Below are positions 40,150-48,242 of a stretch of DNA of 64,000 nucleotides, piece by piece. The notes below the pieces were generated by a model. That model searched no databases and had not been told where the DNA came from. It saw only the letters and a program-made list of their open reading frames with translations. This DNA comes from Streptosporangiaceae bacterium NEAU-GS5 (GTDB lineage: Bacteria > Actinomycetota > Actinomycetes > Streptosporangiales > Streptosporangiaceae), in NCBI GenBank assembly GCA_017592665.1, contig JAGFNW010000005.1, forward strand, positions 62,001-126,000, read 5' to 3'. Numbering within the stretch: the first letter of the stretch is position 1; each line of letters begins with the position of its first letter. Made by a program: the position numbers and the translations under genes.

Positions 40150-43020
40150 TTAGAGGGTGGTGACTGAGACGGTGACGTCGTCGAGGACGATGTCGTACGT
40201 CCGGCCGGTGGACGTCTCGCCCAGCTGGAGCTTGGCGATGGGGGTGGTGCCCAGGTTCTGGCCGGTCAGGCTCAGGCCGGGTACGGGTGAGCCGTCGAGG
40301 GACACGTCGAGGCTGCTGGACGTGCCGTTGACGATCGCGTGCAGCACCACCCGATGCCAGGCTCCGGCGGCGATCGTGGTCGTGCTGTACGTCGTCACAC
40401 CGCCCGCGTTGTTGCGCAGCGAGAGCCGCCCATTGGTGTCGATGTAGACGTTCACGATCGACGCCGAGGTGCTGGTCCGGTATCCGAACAGGTTCGCCGA
40501 GGTGGTTCGCGACAGCACGTAGATCCAGCTCTGCGCCCACAGCTCGGTCGCGGTGCTGGGCAACGTCTTGTACGCGTACGTCGCCGTGCCGCTGCTCGTC
40601 TCACGCGCCGCGTAGGCGCCAGTGTGCGGCAGGGTGGCGCCCACGCCGAGCCCGGACACCGTGGTCCACGACGACAGGTCGCCCGTCTCGAAGCCGTCGA
40701 AGAACATCGATCCGGCTGCCGGCGTCGTCAGCGAAAGCGGGCCGCTGGTGCTGAAGTTTCCGGCCGCGTCGTACGCCCTGATGGTGTAGGTGTACGCGGT
40801 CGCCGCGGCGACGGTCGTGTCGGTGAACGTGGTGCCCGACGCCGTCCCGACGATCGCGCCGTCCCGCACCACGTCGTACCTGACCAGGCCCACATTGTCG
40901 GTGGACGCGGCCCAGCTCAGACCCACCTGGGACGCGGTGACGCTCGTCGCCGTGGGAGTGCCGGGCGCTGAGGGCGGCGTGGTGTCGGCCTGGGTGGTCG
41001 TGGTCACGGCGGAGGTCGGCGAGGACAGGTTGCCCGCGGTGTCCCTCGCCACCACCTCATAGGTGTAGGCGGTGCCCGGGATCAGGCCGGTGTCGGTGTA
41101 GGAGGTCGTGGCCACCGTGGCGACGTCCACGCCGCCGCGGCGCACGGTGTAACCGGCGACCGCGACGTTGTCGGTAGAGGCGTTCCATGACAGGGCGACC
41201 GAGGTGGGGCCGGGTGACGATCCGGCGAGGCCGGTCGGCGTGCTCGGGGGGGTCGTGTCGGTGGCGCCGCCGCCGTTCACCGTCACCGTGGCGGCCGTCG
41301 CGTTGCCCGCCAGATCGCGGGCCTTCACCTGGTAGTCGTATCCCGTGCCCGCCACCAGGGTGGCGTCGGTGTAGGTGAGTGTGGCGGGTGTGAGCGTGGC
41401 GAGATAGCCGCCGTTCCGGTAGACGTCGTAGGCGCTCACCCCGATGTTGTCGCTCGCCGCCGTCCAGGTGAGCTGCGCCTTTGTCGAGGTCAGCAGGGCC
41501 GCCGCGAGCGATCCTGGCGCGGCAGGGGCGGTGCCGTCCGGCCCGAAGTCGTACGTCTTGACGTCGAAGGTGTTGCCCTGGGAGTCGGTCGGGGTCACCG
41601 TCACGGTCGAGCCGTTCACGGTCACCTTGAGGAAGTGGTAGACCTTCGAGTCCGCGGCCGGCACGGCGGCCGCGCCGCAGGCGTTGCCCTTGTTCTTGGT
41701 GTACGACCAGCCGATGCCGTACGCGTCGGTGGTGGCGCAGCCCTTGCCGCCGATCGAGGTGGACTTGGCGCCGCCGCCGCCCGCCACGTAGCTCGTCACC
41801 CCTTCCGGTGAGGCGACGTTGCGCTGGTAGATGTGCGCGTGACCGTTGAAGACCAGCTTCACGCCGTTGTCGTGGAGCAGTTCCTCCAAGGTCCCCGTGC
41901 TGCCGGGGCGCCATTTCAGGTAGTCGTCGTCCGGCTGGCCTGAGTCGTCAGAACGGAGCGGGAAGTGGAACGCCGCGATCTTCACGGCCTCCGGATGCGA
42001 CGCGAGGTCGGCGGCGAGCCACTGGTACTCGGCGGAACTCGCCGTCCAGTGGGCGTCGCGGTCCACCTGGTACATCGCGCAGTGCGACCCGCAGGCTCCG
42101 CCGTCGGCCGAGCCCACGTTGCTGTCACTCCACGCCGCGTCCAGCACGTAGAAGCGGACCCCGCCGGTGGTGAAGGCGTAGTAGTCGGTCGGGTAGCTGG
42201 CCGGCGTCGTGCCGTCGATCGACGGGTAGGCGACCATGTCGTACACGCCGCCGGAAGCCGCCACCGTCGTCGACTGCGGCCAGACGCTGAAAAAGGTCGC
42301 GTTGCGGCCGTGATTGCCGGTGACGGCGTGCATGGGCACGCTCTGCCCCGGGACCGCCCAGTACGGCGCGCCGAAGACGCTGGAGATGTTCACCCCGGTC
42401 TGGTTGAGGTCCCCGTAATTGGTCTGGGTGCCGCCCGGATAGGCGATGTCCCCGGTGGTGAGGGCGAACCTGGCACCGCTCGCGGCGACCTGCGCCAGCA
42501 CGGACGACTGGTTGACGTTGAGGCTGCCGTCGTTGACGCCGCTGTTGGTGCTGTCGCCCCAGTCGCCGAAGACCGCGAAGCTGAAGGGCGTCGTGCCGGC
42601 CGCCGGCTCCATCGTGGTGAACTGCGGCGAGCCGTTCGAGCCGAGCAGGTCGATCGGTACGGCGTCGCCCGTGTAGACGCGGTAGCAGTACGCGGTGCCG
42701 GCGGACAGGCCGGTCAGCTCGACGCTGTTGCGGTATTCGGTCACACCGTTGACGGTGATCGGGTTACCGAGGGGCACGGAGGTCACGCTGGACGCGGTGC
42801 AACTTCCCGGCGGGCCGTATTTCACCGTTCCGTGGGTCTGCGTAGTGGTGGCCCAGGTGACCCGGACGGAAGTGGCGGTCAGGTCCGTCAGATAGGGCGC
42901 CCGAGTCAACTGCGCCGCCCAGCCCGCCGCCTGGGCCAGGCTCGGCAGGGCGATGACACCCAGCACGATCAGGACGGCGGCAGTCGCACGGGCGAGATGC
43001 CGGAGCAGGGGCGATTTCAT
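40150..43020 (-). CDS. Secreted purple-acid-phosphatase-like metallophosphoesterase with FN3 domains
   Basis: A 956-residue secreted protein. Signal peptide residues 1-32 (AAVLIVLGVIALPSLAQAAG). FN3-like purple acid phosphatase N-domain about 40-130; calcineurin-like phosphoesterase about 150-480 with VFGDWGDST, TTGDIAYPGG, VTGNHGRNATF, HFPLRSDDS and FNGHAHIYQR supplying the dimetal ligands. Three FN3 domains about 497-770 (each ending AYDYQV/AYTYEV-RDTAGN type), then a jelly-roll-like C-terminal domain about 770-956 (FFDGFETGDLSSWTTV). Extracellular phosphate scavenging or surface phosphoester hydrolysis is likely. AAGGA precedes ATG 43020. It may belong to the upstream minus-strand operon, separated by an 11-bp repeat tract. 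Confidence 0.9.
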   Translation of the reverse strand: MKSPLLRHLARATAAVLIVLGVIALPSLAQAAGWAAQLTRAPYLTDLTATSVRVTWATTTQTHGTVKYGPPGSCTASSVTSVPLGNPITVNGVTEYRNSVELTGLSAGTAYCYRVYTGDAVPIDLLGSNGSPQFTTMEPAAGTTPFSFAVFGDWGDSTNSGVNDGSLNVNQSSVLAQVAASGARFALTTGDIAYPGGTQTNYGDLNQTGVNISSVFGAPYWAVPGQSVPMHAVTGNHGRNATFFSVWPQSTTVAASGGVYDMVAYPSIDGTTPASYPTDYYAFTTGGVRFYVLDAAWSDSNVGSADGGACGSHCAMYQVDRDAHWTASSAEYQWLAADLASHPEAVKIAAFHFPLRSDDSGQPDDDYLKWRPGSTGTLEELLHDNGVKLVFNGHAHIYQRNVASPEGVTSYVAGGGGAKSTSIGGKGCATTDAYGIGWSYTKNKGNACGAAAVPAADSKVYHFLKVTVNGSTVTVTPTDSQGNTFDVKTYDFGPDGTAPAAPGSLAAALLTSTKAQLTWTAASDNIGVSAYDVYRNGGYLATLTPATLTYTDATLVAGTGYDYQVKARDLAGNATAATVTVNGGGATDTTPPSTPTGLAGSSPGPTSVALSWNASTDNVAVAGYTVRRGGVDVATVATTSYTDTGLIPGTAYTYEVVARDTAGNLSSPTSAVTTTTQADTTPPSAPGTPTATSVTASQVGLSWAASTDNVGLVRYDVVRDGAIVGTASGTTFTDTTVAAATAYTYTIRAYDAAGNFSTSGPLSLTTPAAGSMFFDGFETGDLSSWTTVSGLGVGATLPHTGAYAARETSSGTATYAYKTLPSTATELWAQSWIYVLSRTTSANLFGYRTSTSASIVNVYIDTNGRLSLRNNAGGVTTYSTTTIAAGAWHRVVLHAIVNGTSSSLDVSLDGSPVPGLSLTGQNLGTTPIAKLQLGETSTGRTYDIVLDDVTVSVTTL

Positions 43021-43056
43021 GGTTGTTCCTTCGTGCTCGTGCGGGTCCCCGACCAT

Positions 43057-43111
43057 CTGTCCTGTGGCTGTCCGGTGGCTGTCCGGTGGCTGCCCGGTGG
43101 CTGTCCGGTGG
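43057..43111. repeat. Five tandem copies of an 11-bp unit (CTGTCCGGTGG)
   Basis: Units at 43057-43067, 43068-43078, 43079-43089, 43090-43100 and 43101-43111; copies 2, 3 and 5 are identical, copies 1 and 4 differ by one base. The tract fills the gap between the GH99-like stop (43113) and the metallophosphoesterase RBS. 11 bp is one helical turn, so it could be a regulatory array or simply a slippage-prone VNTR. Confidence 0.9.
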
Positions 43112-43112
43112 C

Positions 43113-44225
43113 CTAGCCGCCGCGGCGGCGCAGCATCCGGGCCGCGACGGCGAGCCCGACGAGGGCCGCCACGCCGATCCCTATCGGCAGCAGCGTGGGC
43201 GGCAGCCCGCTCGGCAGCGGCAGGTCCGCCTCCGGGCCGGTTTCGCTGGAGTCACGCGCGAGCACCGGCTCCGGCACCATCGTGCGCCGCAGCTCGCGCA
43301 GCACGTCGAGGTAGCGGGCGCCGAACTTCTCCGAGGGCTCCACGTAGGAGTTCTCGCTGAACTCGTTCCAGCTGATCAGGCCGAGCGCGTCCGGCGAAGA
43401 CCGCAGCGCGGCGGCGTACTCGACCCGCATCGTCTCGCCGTCCTTCCGCTCGACGCTCCTGCTGCCGCCGACCATCCGCGCGTCGAACCCGGGGGCGAAG
43501 GGGGCGATCCAGTACTGCTTGTTCGCGTGGATGGCCGTGCTCATCTGCCAGAGCTTGTTCTGATAGTTGCGGTTGGTGTCAGGATTGACCGAGGACCAGT
43601 AGTAGGCGTCGCCGTCGGTCACGTCCGCGACCCGCTGGTAGTCGGCGACGTTCTTGGCCGTGCTCAGCACCAGCATGTCGTCGCGTACGGGACCGGTCAC
43701 CTGGGCCACTTCGTCGTGGGAGAACGCCCAGGTGCCGCTCCAGATCGTGAGCGGCTTGCCGCCGAGGCGGTAGAAGACGGGATCGGACGCGTAGCGGTCC
43801 CGGAAGGCGCGGAAATCCGCGGCGACCCGCTCCACCGGCTGCGGGTCGCGGTTGAAGTCCAGCCCCTGGTAGATCATGGCCAGCTTGAAGCCGGCCTGGC
43901 GGCAGACGTCCATCAGGACCTCCAGCCGCCGCGCGTTGGTGAACCCGTCCTTCCAGCTCACGATGAAGCCGTCGATGCCGGCCGCCTTGGCCCATTCGAT
44001 GTGCTGCCGCATCACTCGCGGATCGTCGCTGGCGTACCGCCCCAGCTGCGGATAGTCGATCTTGGCCCGATTCCACGAGTCAGGGGTGAACCACTGGTAG
44101 TAGAAGGCGAGCAGGGGAACGCCGTTGTCGGTCGGCGCCGCCTGGGCCGGGAACACTGGACAGGCCACGGCGGACAGGGCCGTGGCGATGAGAGTGGCGA
44201 TGAGAACCCGGGCGAGCCGTCTCAT
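43113..44225 (-). CDS. Membrane-anchored GH99-like glycoside hydrolase
   Basis: A 370-residue protein: signal peptide 1-30 (VLIATLIATALSAVACPVFPAQAA), then a GH99-type catalytic-domain pattern (VPLLAFYYQWFTPDSWNR; HIEWAKAAGIDGFIVSWKDGF; IYQGLDFNRD; KPLTIWSGTW; APGFDARMVGGS; ALGLISWNEFSENSYVEPSEKFG), and a C-terminal membrane helix (LLPIGIGVAALVGLAVAARM) with RRRGG tail. GH99 enzymes act as endo-alpha-mannosidases or mannanases (known family activity), which fits neighbouring mannosyltransferase-like genes (inference). ATG 44225 overlaps the previous stop; AGGGAA is the RBS. Confidence 0.82.
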   Translation of the reverse strand: MRRLARVLIATLIATALSAVACPVFPAQAAPTDNGVPLLAFYYQWFTPDSWNRAKIDYPQLGRYASDDPRVMRQHIEWAKAAGIDGFIVSWKDGFTNARRLEVLMDVCRQAGFKLAMIYQGLDFNRDPQPVERVAADFRAFRDRYASDPVFYRLGGKPLTIWSGTWAFSHDEVAQVTGPVRDDMLVLSTAKNVADYQRVADVTDGDAYYWSSVNPDTNRNYQNKLWQMSTAIHANKQYWIAPFAPGFDARMVGGSRSVERKDGETMRVEYAAALRSSPDALGLISWNEFSENSYVEPSEKFGARYLDVLRELRRTMVPEPVLARDSSETGPEADLPLPSGLPPTLLPIGIGVAALVGLAVAARMLRRRGG

Positions 44226-45280
44226 GACATTTCCCTTGATGTTCTCCGCAGCCCACGCACCAGCCTGACGAACCGTCTCGGCCATCGGGTACGGCCGATG
44301 ACCAGCAGTGAGACGGCGACCGCCAGGCCGGCCAACCCGAGCGTCGCGAGGTCGGCCCGGCTGACCACGGTGACGTCCAGGGTCTTCCCCTTGGACAGGC
44401 GGAACTGCTCGGCCAGCACGATGCCGCCCGCGCCCCGGACGTTGACCTTGTACTCGCCGCGCGGCAGCCCGTTCAGCGTCACCACCTGGCCTGGCCCGAA
44501 GCGCACCCGCTCGACCTTCCCGTCGGGATGGGTCACCTCGGCTGTGTCACCCACCGGCGTGCCGTACAGGGCGTCGTGTGCCTTGATCGTCAGATCGTGG
44601 AAGGCGGCCGTGAAGGTGACGTCCGGCCCGTTGGACGGCAGGAAGCGCTGCACGCCCGCGTCGACGATGTTGGTCCCGTTCATCGTGATGCTCTGCAGCG
44701 AGTACGCCACGGGGACCACGTCGAGCGCGCTCTTGCGGTAGATCGAGGTCATGCCCTTCAGCCACATCGCGCCTGTAGTGGGCATGTCCCACACGGTGCC
44801 GTCATCGCCCTTGACCTTGACGGAGGAGATCTTCTTCAGGTCCAGGGCCGCGCCGAATTGGTCGACGAAGCTGGCGGTGACCGGATACTGGACGGTGAAG
44901 GCCGCCGTGATCGTGTAGTTGGCCCGCATCGGCAGCCCGGTCACGGAGGGGCGGAACGCCTGGTCGGGGTCACGCTGGCCGGCCCACCTGGCGAACCGGA
45001 AGTGGCGCTGCGGCGATTCGATCGACTCGTCCAGCAGCACGAGCGTGTGCTTGCCGAAGTTGTGCTGCCGGGTGTAGGAAACGCGTCCGTGCTTGTCCGT
45101 GGTGAGCATGTGACCGTCGAACGAGAAGCGCACGTGCGGCAGCGCCGGCACGGTCCGCAGGGTGATCGTGATCGGCCACGGCTTGCGGTGCGGGTGCGGC
45201 CGGTCCGCCTGGGCGTTCGCCGTGGCCGGCACCGCGAGAACGCCGGCCACGGCGAGGATGAGAGCGGTCAGCCACCGCAT
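44222..45280 (-). CDS. Secreted membrane-anchored protein of unknown function
   Basis: A 352-residue protein: signal peptide 1-24 (LTALILAVAGVLAVPATANA), an extracellular all-beta-looking region (repeated beta-sandwich-like stretches: ITLRTVPALPHVRFSFDGHML; YPVTASFVDQFGAALDLKKISSVKVKGDDG; LNGLPRGEYKVNVRGAGGIVLAEQF), a C-terminal membrane helix (LATLGLAGLAVAVSLLVIG) and a strongly basic cytoplasmic tail. No family recognised. It has no evident enzyme motif, so an adhesin, substrate-binding or scaffold role is possible. Stop and start codons overlap with both neighbours, placing it firmly in the operon. Confidence 0.78.
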   Translation of the reverse strand: MRWLTALILAVAGVLAVPATANAQADRPHPHRKPWPITITLRTVPALPHVRFSFDGHMLTTDKHGRVSYTRQHNFGKHTLVLLDESIESPQRHFRFARWAGQRDPDQAFRPSVTGLPMRANYTITAAFTVQYPVTASFVDQFGAALDLKKISSVKVKGDDGTVWDMPTTGAMWLKGMTSIYRKSALDVVPVAYSLQSITMNGTNIVDAGVQRFLPSNGPDVTFTAAFHDLTIKAHDALYGTPVGDTAEVTHPDGKVERVRFGPGQVVTLNGLPRGEYKVNVRGAGGIVLAEQFRLSKGKTLDVTVVSRADLATLGLAGLAVAVSLLVIGRTRWPRRFVRLVRGLRRTSREMS

Positions 45281-46641
45281 CAGACGGTCACCTCCGTCTT
45301 GGGCTCGGCGGCCTCGTCCGGCCGCCGCTCCCGCTGCCAGGGTCTGGCGGAGAGAGCCATCAGCCCGACGGCGAGGAGCAGCCCTGCCCCGTAGTACCAG
45401 TAGATGGCCCCGACGCTGACGGACGCCGGCTTGGCGGCCGCGTCACCACCGGTACGTAGGATCTCCGGCGCACGCGGCGGCGAGGCGAAGTCGAACGCGC
45501 CGGCGATGCTTGTGGCCGTGGCGTCCACCTTGGTCAGCGGCTTCAGGCCCCAGTTGTCCTCGAGGAACCGCAGCGCGCTTGGATACTGCAGGACCGTGTG
45601 GTCGACGACGCCACGCCGGGCGTACGCGCTGACGAGCAGGGCGGGGACCCGGAATCCCATCTTCTTCGAAGGCGGCGCCACATGGTCGTACCAGCCGCCG
45701 GACCCGTCGTAGGACCACATGAAAGCCGAGCTCGCCCAGTATTCGCTGACCATCAGCTGGGTGATCATGGTCCGTACGAGGCTTTGGGCGGCCGGAATCG
45801 AGCGGGCGGAGCGCTCGCCGGCGCCGGCGCTTGCCACGTACGCGACGGACGGCAGCGTGCCCGACGCGAGGTCCACGTAGTACTGGTCCAGGTCGACGAT
45901 GTGCCCGCGCAGCAGCGGATCGTCCACGAACCGGGTGTAGTTGAGCAGCGGCACGCGGACTGTCTGGCTCGCCTGGTCGGTCGCGGACAGTGCGTGGAAG
46001 GTCTCCTTCGGGTCGTAGTCCTGGACGTAGAACTTCCAGCTCACCCCGGCCGCCTCAAGCCGATCGAAGATCGTCGGCTGGCTGCCGAATCCGCCACGCG
46101 GCACCTTCTCCGCGCGGCCAGGGGGCGGCGCCGCCGAGACCCAGTAGGAGCGGTTCAGCCGGGTGCCGTACCGCACGGATGAGAAGAACCGGTCGAACAG
46201 CACGTAGTTGTCCGCGACGTTCCAGTAGAACCCGAGGTCTCTGCGGTCGTAGTGGCCCATCGCCGTCGAGCCGTCCCGGCCCTGGCTGCTGAACGCCGCC
46301 ACGAAGCCGTCCATCTTGCCGCCGTTGTATTGCCGTTCGAGCACGCTCCGCCCCGCGGCCAGCGGGTCGGGCGGCGCGCCGTACAGGGAGAACGGCTTGA
46401 CGCAGCCCCACTCCGGCCGGGTCAGCGACAGGGGCTGACAGGTCTTCGCGGGGATGCCGTCGGCCTTGGGGTAGCTGCCGAAGTAGTTGTCGAAGGAGCG
46501 ATCGCCTTGCATCAGGAAGACGAAGTGCTGGATCGGGGTGGCCGGTATGGACGACGCGCCGTCTGCCACGGCCGGGCCGCCCAGACCGGCCGTCAGCCCG
46601 GCGAGGACCAGGCCGGCGAGCGTCAGGTTCGCTGGTCTCAT
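45280..46641 (-). CDS. Membrane-anchored phospholipase C/acid phosphatase (AcpA)-like phosphoesterase
   Basis: A 453-residue protein: signal peptide 1-27, then a phosphoesterase-family domain (HFVFLMQGDRSFDNYFGSYP; DNYVLFDRFFSSVRYGTRLNRSYWVSA; VSWKFYVQDYDP; PLLNYTRFVDDP; FMWSYDGSGGWYDHVAPPSKKMGFRVPALLVSAYARRG), and a C-terminal helix (SVGAIYWYYGAGLLLAVGLMALSA) with charged tail. The family's usual QENRSFDHYFG is QGDRSFDNYFG here, and the usual YDD/YDE before GGWYDH is YDG, so two expected active-site positions differ; activity may be altered. It is in the same ATGA-linked operon as the GT39 gene. Confidence 0.85.
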   Translation of the reverse strand: MRPANLTLAGLVLAGLTAGLGGPAVADGASSIPATPIQHFVFLMQGDRSFDNYFGSYPKADGIPAKTCQPLSLTRPEWGCVKPFSLYGAPPDPLAAGRSVLERQYNGGKMDGFVAAFSSQGRDGSTAMGHYDRRDLGFYWNVADNYVLFDRFFSSVRYGTRLNRSYWVSAAPPPGRAEKVPRGGFGSQPTIFDRLEAAGVSWKFYVQDYDPKETFHALSATDQASQTVRVPLLNYTRFVDDPLLRGHIVDLDQYYVDLASGTLPSVAYVASAGAGERSARSIPAAQSLVRTMITQLMVSEYWASSAFMWSYDGSGGWYDHVAPPSKKMGFRVPALLVSAYARRGVVDHTVLQYPSALRFLEDNWGLKPLTKVDATATSIAGAFDFASPPRAPEILRTGGDAAAKPASVSVGAIYWYYGAGLLLAVGLMALSARPWQRERRPDEAAEPKTEVTV

Positions 46642-48242
46642 GCGGGACGCACCTCGTACAGGATGATCACTGGTTCCTCCGTCGTCGCGCCCGATGGCGT
46701 ACGCACAGCGACGGTTCCGGTGTAGACGGCCACGCCGTGGTACTTGTCGATCAGCGCCCGCGCCTTCTGCGCGAAGAACGGCGCCCGGGAGGCGGTGTAG
46801 GAGTCCCACACCACGTACTGGAACTGGCCGTCGCGCATCGCGCGGTCCGGGTTGGGCACCGGGGTGTACGACGGGTTGCGCACGCCGGGATTGCTGCTGA
46901 CCGACAGTGCGAGGGTCCGGCGATGGCTGTAGAACTGCAGCACGTTGGCCATCGAAGGGCCGATGGCCAGGAGTTGCGCGCCCGCGGGAACGTGGTCGCG
47001 GACCCACAGCGCCGCCTCCCGCCCGCCCGGCAGGCCGCCGGTGCCGGCCAGGAACGTGGTCGTCGGCGCCGGGTTCACCCGGGCGAACGCCGGGACCGCG
47101 ATGGTGCCGAAGACCACCGCGACCATCCCGGCCATGGCCCCGGCCCGGACACGGTCGCGAGCCCGTCCCCGCCCGCGCAGCAGGCCGGCCTCCGGGATCC
47201 GCGCCAGCGTACGACCCGCCAGCACGGCGGCCACCGGAGCCACCGGCAGCAGGTACTGATAGCCCTTGACCGGCCACAGCGTGAAGAACACGATCGGGAC
47301 CGCGATCCAGCACAGCAGCAGCCCTTCCCGCCACCCGTTGTCGCGACGCAGCCAGACCAGGCCGATCGCCCCGGCCGCGATCACCGCCAGCCCCACCTCC
47401 CCAGGGACGGTGGTGAAGTAGAACCAGGTCTCGTGGTTGGCCCGGCGGAACATCTGCCAAAGCAGGTAGTTCTGGCCGGTGCTCTGCCGCCCCGACATGG
47501 ACAGCACGATGGGGATCGGCGCGGCCACCGCCGCGAGCGCCGCCAGCGCGCCCAGCGCATGGCGCGCCTTCAGCCGCACGCGCGGCGCGAGGGCGAAGAA
47601 CGCGTAGAGGCCGCCGACCAGCACGGCGCTGGTCTCCTTCGCCATCAGTGACAGACCCGCCATCGCGCCCGCCGCGACCAGCCAGCGGGCCCTGTCCGGC
47701 TCGTCCTGCACGTAGCGGACCACGCAATACAGCACCAGGAGCGTGGTGAGGGTCATCAGCCCGTCGAGCAGCACCTGACGGCTGACGATCACGTGATAGG
47801 GCGTCACGGCGAGCAACAGCGCCGCGATCAGTCCTGCGGCCGTGCCGTACAGGCGCCGACCGAGCGCGTAGGTGGCCAGGACGGCCGCCACACCGATGGC
47901 GGCGGCCACCCCGCGAGCGGCCCCGTCAGTGTGCTCGATCCGGTATCCGAACGACACCAGCATCTGGAACAGCACCGGATGCGCCCGGAAGATCGGGAAC
48001 ATCGCCTGTAAGGAGCTGTCGCCCGAGATCGCCGCGGCTGTTCCCGCGTAGACCGCCTCGTCGCTGTTGAACCCCACCGCCGTCAGCCGCAAGAAGCGGA
48101 GGACGGCGGCGACCACCACGATCCCCGTCACGGGAAGTAGCCGTACCGCCCATGCGCGCAGGGCACCGGCCCGGTCGAAACCGGGCCGGATCGCCGGCTT
48201 CTCGCCAGCCGACGCGTCTGGTACGACGACCTCCGTGCTCAC
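46638..48242 (-). CDS. GT39/ArnT-type polytopic glycosyltransferase
   Basis: A 534-residue GT-C membrane protein with about ten to twelve helices. The first extracytoplasmic loop carries FNSDEAVYAGTAAA, the acidic D-E motif of PMT/ArnT-like enzymes that use polyprenol-phosphate sugars; further blocks include LYGTAAGLIAALLLAVTPYHVIVSRQVLLDG and FTLWPVKGYQYLLPVAPVAAVLAGRT. It probably moves a sugar from a lipid carrier onto a glycan, lipid or protein at the outer face. GTG 48242 overlaps the stop of the DPM1-GtrA-kinase fusion, whose product could supply its donor. Confidence 0.85.
   Translation of the reverse strand: MSTEVVVPDASAGEKPAIRPGFDRAGALRAWAVRLLPVTGIVVVAAVLRFLRLTAVGFNSDEAVYAGTAAAISGDSSLQAMFPIFRAHPVLFQMLVSFGYRIEHTDGAARGVAAAIGVAAVLATYALGRRLYGTAAGLIAALLLAVTPYHVIVSRQVLLDGLMTLTTLLVLYCVVRYVQDEPDRARWLVAAGAMAGLSLMAKETSAVLVGGLYAFFALAPRVRLKARHALGALAALAAVAAPIPIVLSMSGRQSTGQNYLLWQMFRRANHETWFYFTTVPGEVGLAVIAAGAIGLVWLRRDNGWREGLLLCWIAVPIVFFTLWPVKGYQYLLPVAPVAAVLAGRTLARIPEAGLLRGRGRARDRVRAGAMAGMVAVVFGTIAVPAFARVNPAPTTTFLAGTGGLPGGREAALWVRDHVPAGAQLLAIGPSMANVLQFYSHRRTLALSVSSNPGVRNPSYTPVPNPDRAMRDGQFQYVVWDSYTASRAPFFAQKARALIDKYHGVAVYTGTVAVRTPSGATTEEPVIILYEVRPA

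Noticed and set aside
43057-43111. CRISPR-like array
   Set aside because: The 11-bp units are directly abutting with no unique spacers, so this is a tandem repeat, not CRISPR.
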